Positions 58,711-64,000 of a DNA stretch of 64,000 bases are shown piece by piece. How positions within the stretch are numbered: the first letter of the stretch is position 1; the number at the start of each line of letters is the position of its first letter. This DNA is from an uncultured Ruminococcus sp. (lineage in GTDB: Bacteria; Bacillota; Clostridia; Oscillospirales; Acutalibacteraceae): the NCBI GenBank assembly GCA_910585865.1, contig CAJUGO010000003.1, positions 1-64,000 of the forward strand, given 5' to 3'. Made by a program: the position numbers and the translations under genes. The notes under the pieces are model-generated. The model saw only the letters and a list, made by a program, of their open reading frames with translations. It did no database searches and had not been told where the DNA came from.

Positions 58711-59753
58711 GCTTTTCATCAATAAGACTTATGCTTACTCTGTTTATTTGTGCTTTTGCAATGTTATTTATGCAGAGTATTTTTGGTGAAGAAAAATCTG
58801 ATTTTATTACGGATTTATTGAGTGCGTTATTTGGACTGTCGATAGTTTTGCTTTGCTTTGTGCCGTCAGTTATTATAAAAAGGAAAGCAAATCTTGATTT
58901 TATTTCATTTGTAAAACTAACTACTCCATCGGCTGTGATTTTTACTTCTTCATATTATGCATTGTATTTTGCATTTCTTTTAACTGGTTTTCTTATTAGA
59001 TATACTGATGTATTTACAAAAGAGCTTAATCCTGAAGCTAATGTATATTTTGTCGCTGTTCTTATGCTTGCTGTTTGTATTTATGCCGCAAGTAAAGGTA
59101 TAAATAATCTTTCAAGAGCGGTAATTTTTATTTTTGCTTTATCTTTTGTTGCATTTTTCATTATTACGCTTGGCAATATTGCAAATCTGAATTTTGAAAT
59201 TAATAAGTCAAATTTTTCTTTTAATTATAATTCTGTTATGCAAGGTGTCTTGTTTTATTCAGCGATTGCTTTTATTGCGGTTATATTCGGATTTACCTCG
59301 TTAAAGGCAGAAAAATACAAATTAAAGCATACTATAATAACTGTTATTACCGTATTTGTTGCAGCGGCTGTATTAATGTTTTTTATTTACTTTTCGCTTG
59401 GCAAATATGCTGAAAGACAGCCTTATGAAGTATATCTTCTGTCAAAAGCTTCACACATCGGAGTTGTCAGCGGCATGGACAGTCTTTATCTTGCTGTATT
59501 AACATCATCCGTTTTTGTTTTGATTACAGCGTTATTGATTAGTATGTCTAACTCTGTTGAAAGAAAATGCCGTAAAAAAGCACTGCTGCTTTTTGCAGTG
59601 GCTGTATTTATTTTGTTTATATGTGCACAAAATTTTAACAATGTAAAGGATATATTGACGGATTATTACATCCTAAATTTCCTGAATTTTATTTCTGCTG
59701 TAATCATTCCAGTAATTTATATAATTGTTTTTCGGAGAAGATTAAATGTTTAA
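58695..59753 (+). CDS. Spore germination permease, GerB/GerKB family
   Basis: 352 residues, ATG 58695, ACGGAGGAGATGCA upstream. An all-helical protein (about ten transmembrane segments), starting ISFSSIRLMLTLFICAFAMLFMQSIF, which belongs to the APC-like endospore germination permease family. It forms the germinant-binding subunit with the A and C proteins. It overlaps the C-like gene by 8 bases. Confidence 0.88.
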   Translation: MRSRISFSSIRLMLTLFICAFAMLFMQSIFGEEKSDFITDLLSALFGLSIVLLCFVPSVIIKRKANLDFISFVKLTTPSAVIFTSSYYALYFAFLLTGFLIRYTDVFTKELNPEANVYFVAVLMLAVCIYAASKGINNLSRAVIFIFALSFVAFFIITLGNIANLNFEINKSNFSFNYNSVMQGVLFYSAIAFIAVIFGFTSLKAEKYKLKHTIITVITVFVAAAVLMFFIYFSLGKYAERQPYEVYLLSKASHIGVVSGMDSLYLAVLTSSVFVLITALLISMSNSVERKCRKKALLLFAVAVFILFICAQNFNNVKDILTDYYILNFLNFISAVIIPVIYIIVFRRRLNV

Positions 59754-60336
59754 AAAATTTTTATTATCATTGGTATGCTTATTGTTTATTTTTTTGTCGG
59801 GTTGTTCAAGCTCAAAACAAATTGATGTTGCATCTCTTGCAGAAACTGTTACGGCTGATATAAAAGACGGATCACTTTGTTACACATTTTATATTATTGG
59901 CAGTGATGAAAAAGTGGATTCAGTTTCTGTTTTTGCAAATTCTTTTAATCAGGCATGTTCAATTGCTAAGAAGAGCTATATTCCTAACCTGTCACTTGCA
60001 AAATTTGAACTGTTTGTGGTAAACAAAAAGATTTATAAGGAAATACTAAAATCCGATATAGAATATATTTCCTCTGAGTATTATATATCTCCGCTGTCAT
60101 ATGTTGCGCTTTGTGATGATAACACAATGAAATTTTTTTCAGAAATAAAGGATGCACCTAAAGTGGCAGAAGAACATATATTGCTCTTAAAGAATAAAAA
60201 TAAGTCAGTAAATATTAATTCTTTATCTATATTTAATAATTTTAGCAGTGCTTATGATAGAGAATTTTATATACCTTTTATTAATTCTAATGAGGAATTA
60301 AAAGCTGAAGTAATTAAAATAAATTCAAAAAAATGA
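59746..60336 (+). CDS. Short GerC-like spore germination lipoprotein
   Basis: 196 residues, ATG 59746. Signal and lipobox FLSGCSSSK (Cys about 20), followed by ASLAETVTADIKDGSLCYTFYIIG...YIPNLSLAKFELFVVNKKIYKEILKSDIEYI, like domain 1 of GerAC/GerKC. Full GerC proteins have about 370 residues; here the region ends after about 195, so domains 2 and 3 are absent. The sequence ends cleanly with a stop and no remnant of the missing part is visible downstream, so it may be a naturally short form. Confidence 0.72.
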   Translation: MFKKFLLSLVCLLFIFLSGCSSSKQIDVASLAETVTADIKDGSLCYTFYIIGSDEKVDSVSVFANSFNQACSIAKKSYIPNLSLAKFELFVVNKKIYKEILKSDIEYISSEYYISPLSYVALCDDNTMKFFSEIKDAPKVAEEHILLLKNKNKSVNINSLSIFNNFSSAYDREFYIPFINSNEELKAEVIKINSKK

Positions 60337-60440
60337 GAAAATTTTATTAAAAATTGAAAAATAATTTACAAAAAGACTTTATACTGACCCTGTTTTGGTG
60401 TATAATAGAAACAATTATAACAAAGATAGGACGATGTATT

Positions 60441-61409
60441 ATGTCTTCCGGGTTTTCTGTTCCATTATCAAAAATTGCCGCTGATTTAAATTTAAGCGAA
60501 GTATATATTGCTGATAATTTCAATGATATAGATATTTCTACCGTTGAAATCAACCGTCCGGGTCTTGAACTTACGGGTTATTTTGAATTTTTTGATAATA
60601 AACGAATACAGGTTTTAGGTAATACGGAATTTTCATATTTAGGCCGTTTTGGTTCAGAAGCACAGAGAATGGTAATCGACTCCATTTTTAGCTTTGGACC
60701 TCCTGCCGTAATAATCTGCCGCGATATAGATCCTTCTAATGCAATTATAGAAAGTGCCAAACTGCACAAAGTTTCTATTCTCAGCACCAATGACAGTACG
60801 TCTGATTTGACTGCATCGCTTGTTCAGTACCTGAATCGTGCTCTTGCACCGCGAATTACCAGACATGGCGTTTTGGTTGAGGTTTACGGTGAAGGATGCC
60901 TGCTTATAGGTGACAGCGGTGTGGGTAAGAGTGAAACTGCAATTGAGCTTATTAAGAGAGGACACAGACTTGTCGCTGATGATGCGGTAGAAATACGCCG
61001 AACATCAACAACAACCCTTATCGGTCAGTCCCCCGCAAATATCCGCCATTTTATTGAGCTTAGAGGTATTGGGATTATTAATGCCAGAAAGCTGTTTGGT
61101 ATGGGCGCTGTTAAGATGCAGGAAAAAATTGATATGGTTATTAACCTTGAGCTTTGGGACAGCACTAAGGTTTATGACAGAATGGGACTTGATAATGAAT
61201 ATATGGAAATTCTCGGTATTGAAGTGCCTACGCTTACAATTCCGGTAAAACCCGGCCGTAACCTCGCTGTTATTATTGAGGTTGCTGCAATGAATAACAG
61301 ACAAAAGAAGATGGGCTATAATGCCGCTCAGGATTTATTAAAGAGTCTTGGAATGGATATGGGCGATATTGCACCGTCGCCAAAGGTTGTTATTGATAAA
61401 TGGGAATAA
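60441..61409 (+). CDS. hprK: HPr kinase/phosphorylase
   Basis: 322 residues from ATG 60441 (TAGGACG upstream); an earlier frame from 60354 is not needed. Promoter: TTTATA, 17 bases, TATAAT at 60401-60406. N-terminal domain about 1-135; the P-loop GDSGVGKSETAIELIKRGH lies near 153-171 with His of LIGQSP..RHFIELRGIGIINARKLFGMGAV (HPrK signature). It phosphorylates and dephosphorylates Ser46 of HPr, controlling carbon catabolite repression. The next genes, murB-rapZ-whiA, follow in the common clostridial order. Confidence 0.96.
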   Translation: MSSGFSVPLSKIAADLNLSEVYIADNFNDIDISTVEINRPGLELTGYFEFFDNKRIQVLGNTEFSYLGRFGSEAQRMVIDSIFSFGPPAVIICRDIDPSNAIIESAKLHKVSILSTNDSTSDLTASLVQYLNRALAPRITRHGVLVEVYGEGCLLIGDSGVGKSETAIELIKRGHRLVADDAVEIRRTSTTTLIGQSPANIRHFIELRGIGIINARKLFGMGAVKMQEKIDMVINLELWDSTKVYDRMGLDNEYMEILGIEVPTLTIPVKPGRNLAVIIEVAAMNNRQKKMGYNAAQDLLKSLGMDMGDIAPSPKVVIDKWE

Positions 61410-61543
61410 ACTTACCGGGAGTTATTGCCGGTTTTCATGCTCATACATTGAAAAATATAAAAATACGGAATGATATTAAATTTTTAATCTGTAAAATATA
61501 GTTTGTTGACAGTATTTGTAACTTGAAATACGGAGGGTATAAA

Positions 61544-62449
61544 ATGGGCAGTACTGATAATATATATAATTTTGCAAAAGCGCTTGATTGTGATGCAAGA
61601 AAATCAGAACCTATGAGCAGGCATACTACCTTTAAAATCGGGGGCAAGGCTGATGCATACATAAAGGTAACGAGTCTTGCAAATCTCAGAAAAATTTTGG
61701 TGGAATGTAAAAAAAATAATGAGGATTTTATATTGCTCGGCAACGGAAGCAATGTGCTTGTTTCTGATGAAGGAATAAGAGGAACTGTAATAAGGCTTGA
61801 TGGTGATTTTAGATTTATTTCGCTTATTGATGAAACAACAATTTACTGCGGAGCAGGTGCTTCTCTTGCATATCTTTGTAAATTTGCACTCAAATGCGGT
61901 CTTACGGGTCTTGAATTTGCATGGGGAATACCCGGTACAGTCGGCGGAGCTGTATATATGAATGCAGGAGCTTATGACGGAGAAATGAAAAGTATAGTGC
62001 ATTCCGTTTCACACATTACAAAAGACGGCGATATTGGCAGGATTGAAAAGGAAAACCTTGGTTTTGGATATAGAACAAGTGTTTATCGTAATAATGATTA
62101 TATAATAACAGGTGTTGCTGTAAAGTTAAAAAAGGGAGATCCACAGGAAATTCAGAAAAAGATGGATGATTTTATGTCAAGACGCACAAGCAAGCAGCCG
62201 CTTGAATTTCCTAGTGCTGGCAGTGTTTTTAAGCGTCCAAAAGGGAATTTTGCGGGCGCACTAATTGAGGAGTGCGGACTTAAGGGAAAGTCTGTAGGCG
62301 GTGCGCAGGTATCTGAAAAACATGCAGGGTTTATTGTGAATAAATCAAATGCTACGGCTCGTGACGTAAAAAATTTAGTCAAAGAAATACAGGATACTGT
62401 TTTAAAAGAAACAGGATATAATCTTGAATGCGAACTTATATTTTTATAA
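61544..62449 (+). CDS. murB: UDP-N-acetylenolpyruvoylglucosamine reductase
   Basis: 301 residues from ATG 61544 (GGAGGGTATAAA upstream). FAD-binding domain: MSRHTTFKIGGKADAYIKV, LGNGSNVLVSDEGIRG, then the signature GLEFAWGIPGTVGGAVYMNAGAYDGE; C-terminal domain with the proton-donor Ser in EFPSAGSVFKRP and HAGFIVN. Type II MurB without the extra loop, as in Gram-positives. It makes UDP-MurNAc in the cytoplasm. Confidence 0.96.
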   Translation: MGSTDNIYNFAKALDCDARKSEPMSRHTTFKIGGKADAYIKVTSLANLRKILVECKKNNEDFILLGNGSNVLVSDEGIRGTVIRLDGDFRFISLIDETTIYCGAGASLAYLCKFALKCGLTGLEFAWGIPGTVGGAVYMNAGAYDGEMKSIVHSVSHITKDGDIGRIEKENLGFGYRTSVYRNNDYIITGVAVKLKKGDPQEIQKKMDDFMSRRTSKQPLEFPSAGSVFKRPKGNFAGALIEECGLKGKSVGGAQVSEKHAGFIVNKSNATARDVKNLVKEIQDTVLKETGYNLECELIFL

Positions 62450-62467
62450 AATTATAAAGGTGAAAAA

Positions 62468-63331
62468 ATGGAGTTTGTTATTATTAGCGGAATGTCCGGT
62501 GCCGGTAAAACCACTGCACTGCATATTCTGGAGGATATTGGGTATTATTGTGTTGATAATATACCTTCATCGCTTTTGTCAACATTATATACGCTCTGCT
62601 TAAAATCAGGCGATGAATCTATGAAGCGTGTTGCGGTTGTGGTCGATGTAAGGGGAAACGAAAAATTTGAGACAATGTATGCCGAAATAGAAAAATTTAA
62701 AAAAACTTATGATAATGTTAAAGTAATGTTTTTTGATGCAAAGGTTGACAGCATCATTATTCGTTATAAGGAAACAAGGCGCAGGCATCCGCTTGCCGAA
62801 CGTCTTAAAGACGGGTCAGTAGCTGAAGCGGTTGAGTTTGAAAAGGCGCTTTTGCTGCCGATAAAAAATCTTTCTGATTATAAGATTGACACTACATATA
62901 TGTCAAACAAACAGCTGCGTGAACGGGTAATGTCTATGTTTATGAATGATACTTCCCAAGGGCTCACGCTTACTTTTATGTCATTTGGATTTAAATATGG
63001 AATACCTCTTGAGGCTGATCTAATTATGGATGTACGCTGTTTGCCGAATCCTTTTTATATTCCGGAGCTTAAACATCTTACCGGACTTGACGAAAGTGTA
63101 AGAACTTATGTATTGAACAGTGAGGAGACAACGGAATTTTTAAACAGATTGTTAAAGATGCTGGATTTTGCAGTACCTCTTTACCTTAAGGAAGGAAAGA
63201 GTGAGTTGGTTGTCGGCATAGGATGTACTGGCGGCAAGCACCGCAGTGTTACTATTGCAATGCAGCTTGATGAGTATTTTATACAAAAGGGCTATAAATG
63301 CGTTATTACACACAGAGATATCAGTAAATAA
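62468..63331 (+). CDS. rapZ: RNase adapter RapZ (YvcJ-like nucleotide-binding protein)
   Basis: 287 residues, ATG 62468, AAAGGTG upstream. P-loop GMSGAGKTTALHILEDIGYYCVDNIPSSLL (about 8-37), Walker B-like VVDVRGNE, and the C-terminal GIGCTGGKHRSVTIAMQL (about 246-263), the GlcN6P-sensing domain in E. coli. In Gram-positives (YvcJ) it binds nucleotides and affects competence and cell wall. It precedes whiA by 9 bases. Confidence 0.95.
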   Translation: MEFVIISGMSGAGKTTALHILEDIGYYCVDNIPSSLLSTLYTLCLKSGDESMKRVAVVVDVRGNEKFETMYAEIEKFKKTYDNVKVMFFDAKVDSIIIRYKETRRRHPLAERLKDGSVAEAVEFEKALLLPIKNLSDYKIDTTYMSNKQLRERVMSMFMNDTSQGLTLTFMSFGFKYGIPLEADLIMDVRCLPNPFYIPELKHLTGLDESVRTYVLNSEETTEFLNRLLKMLDFAVPLYLKEGKSELVVGIGCTGGKHRSVTIAMQLDEYFIQKGYKCVITHRDISK

Positions 63332-63340
63332 GAGGTAAGA

Positions 63341-64000
63341 ATGTATTTTTCATCTGAGGTAAAAAAAGAGCTTTGTTCTGTTGAAAGCTATGACAGAGAG
63401 GCATTAAAAGCCGAACTGTACGGTATGCTGATTTTTGGCAAACATTTCTCTGACAATAAAATTATTTTTACAACAGAAAATATTTATACAAGCAAAAGAA
63501 TTATACTTTTGCTTCAAAATTTATATATGCCTATAATTGAAAGACAAACCGCATTGCGTACCCGTGCAAGCAATAATTGTTTGCATAAAATAATAGTTGT
63601 TGATGAAAATGACTGCAAACGTATTTTTGAGGATTTCGGTCATTCCAATAAGCAAATCACATTAAGAGTAAACAGAGCTAATATTTCCAGCGAAGAGCTG
63701 GTATCCTCTTTTTTAAGAGGTGCATTTTTAGGATGCGGTTCTGTTTCTGACCCTATGAAAAGTTATCATGCTGAGTTTTGTGTACCATACAAAAATCTTT
63801 CAATCGATTTATGTAAAATATTATCCGAGATTACAGAGTGTGCACTGGCTCCCAAAACAGTTGTTCGCAGCGGAAACTATATTGTTTATTTTAAAGAGAG
63901 CGAACAGATTTGTGATTTATTTACTTATATCGGTGCGCCTATAAAAGCTATGGAAATAATGGGTACAAAAGCTGTAAAACAGGTTCGGAATAATGTAAAC
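63341..64000 (+). CDS. whiA: WhiA sporulation/cell-division regulator (3' end beyond window)
   Basis: First 220 codons from ATG 63341 (AGAGGTAAGA upstream), in frame to the window end. MYFSSEVKKELC and the N-terminal LAGLIDADG-like domain (AELYGMLIFGKHFSDNKIIFTTEN, SSEELVSSFLRGAFLGCGSVSDPMKSYHAEF) are typical; the C-terminal helix-turn-helix is cut off by the window end. WhiA binds DNA and influences cell division and, in Streptomyces, sporulation. Order rapZ-whiA is conserved. Confidence 0.93.
   Translation, partial: MYFSSEVKKELCSVESYDREALKAELYGMLIFGKHFSDNKIIFTTENIYTSKRIILLLQNLYMPIIERQTALRTRASNNCLHKIIVVDENDCKRIFEDFGHSNKQITLRVNRANISSEELVSSFLRGAFLGCGSVSDPMKSYHAEFCVPYKNLSIDLCKILSEITECALAPKTVVRSGNYIVYFKESEQICDLFTYIGAPIKAMEIMGTKAVKQVRNNVN

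Noticed and set aside
1..64000. CRISPR array or rRNA genes
   Set aside because: No regularly spaced repeat series and no rRNA-like conserved segment was found on either strand.

Overview
The window looks like a low-GC, endospore-forming Clostridia genome, probably of the Ruminococcus/Oscillospiraceae type, carrying a foreign element. Signs of the host are the SipL-like/SpoIVA pair (42.8-45.8 kb), a GerA-type germination operon (57.2-60.3 kb), a secreted dockerin protein (39.7-42.7 kb) and the gene order hprK-murB-rapZ-whiA. A dockerin protein with cohesin-like repeats recalls the Ruminococcus bromii amylosome; that species guess is inference.

Bases 1 to about 24,090 are mobile DNA with visibly higher GC than the rest. 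Region A (1-6,534) holds a broken ParB gene, a TnpX-type large serine recombinase with TnpV, a resistance-like operon (leader peptide with overlapping hairpins, CD3324-type small protein, Vat-family acetyltransferase, N-terminal-nucleophile hydrolase) and two sigma-70-region-4-like regulators. Region B (6,629-14,981) is part of the conjugation module of an integrative and conjugative element: a 5'-truncated TrbL/VirB6-like gene, DUF3560, a toxin-antitoxin pair, PrgI, VirB4, sortase B, a PAPS-reductase-like protein and a CHAP-domain cell-wall hydrolase. No relaxase or VirD4 is present, so the element either continues to the left or is decayed. Region C (14,988-19,988) is cargo: HxlR regulator and SnoaL-like protein, then an FMN riboswitch followed by riboflavin transporter RibU, an FMN/[4Fe-4S] protein, a zinc-type macrodomain and a SirTM-type sirtuin, i.e. 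a probable reversible ADP-ribosylation cassette. Region D (19,989-24,090) is the regulation and integration module: sigma-like gene, MazF-like toxin with a C-terminal zinc-ribbon-like tail, excisionase, tyrosine integrase, then a complete tRNA-Leu(CAA) and, about 190 bp further on, a second tRNA-Leu whose 3' half is missing.

From 24.4 kb the chromosome is AT-rich and ordinary: purC-purF-purB-purA-guaA for purine synthesis; a patch of small enzymes (GrpB family, two GNATs, a metallo-beta-lactamase-fold protein, an alkyltransferase-like protein); an ECF-like sigma factor overlapping a DUF2461 gene; and a minus-strand group (GNAT, AraC regulator, pseudouridine synthase). Two very small proteins precede the dockerin protein. 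Then come spore coat genes, OadG/OadB, a CpsC/CpsD-type tyrosine kinase pair, an aminotransferase, secD-secF, a zinc/manganese ABC transporter, DUF4363/DUF421, the ger operon, hprK, murB, rapZ and the first 220 codons of whiA.

The most notable points are (1) the FMN-riboswitch-led RibU/FMN-FeS/macrodomain/SirTM cassette without its usual lipoyl-carrier partners nearby; (2) three sigma-like genes whose Shine-Dalgarno sequences are each locked in a hairpin, one with a perfect 18-bp stem; (3) a leader peptide with two mutually exclusive 10-bp hairpins before the Vat operon; (4) the duplicated tRNA-Leu attachment region; (5) an inverted repeat bracketing the oadG promoter; and (6) the dockerin protein with three cohesin-like repeats.
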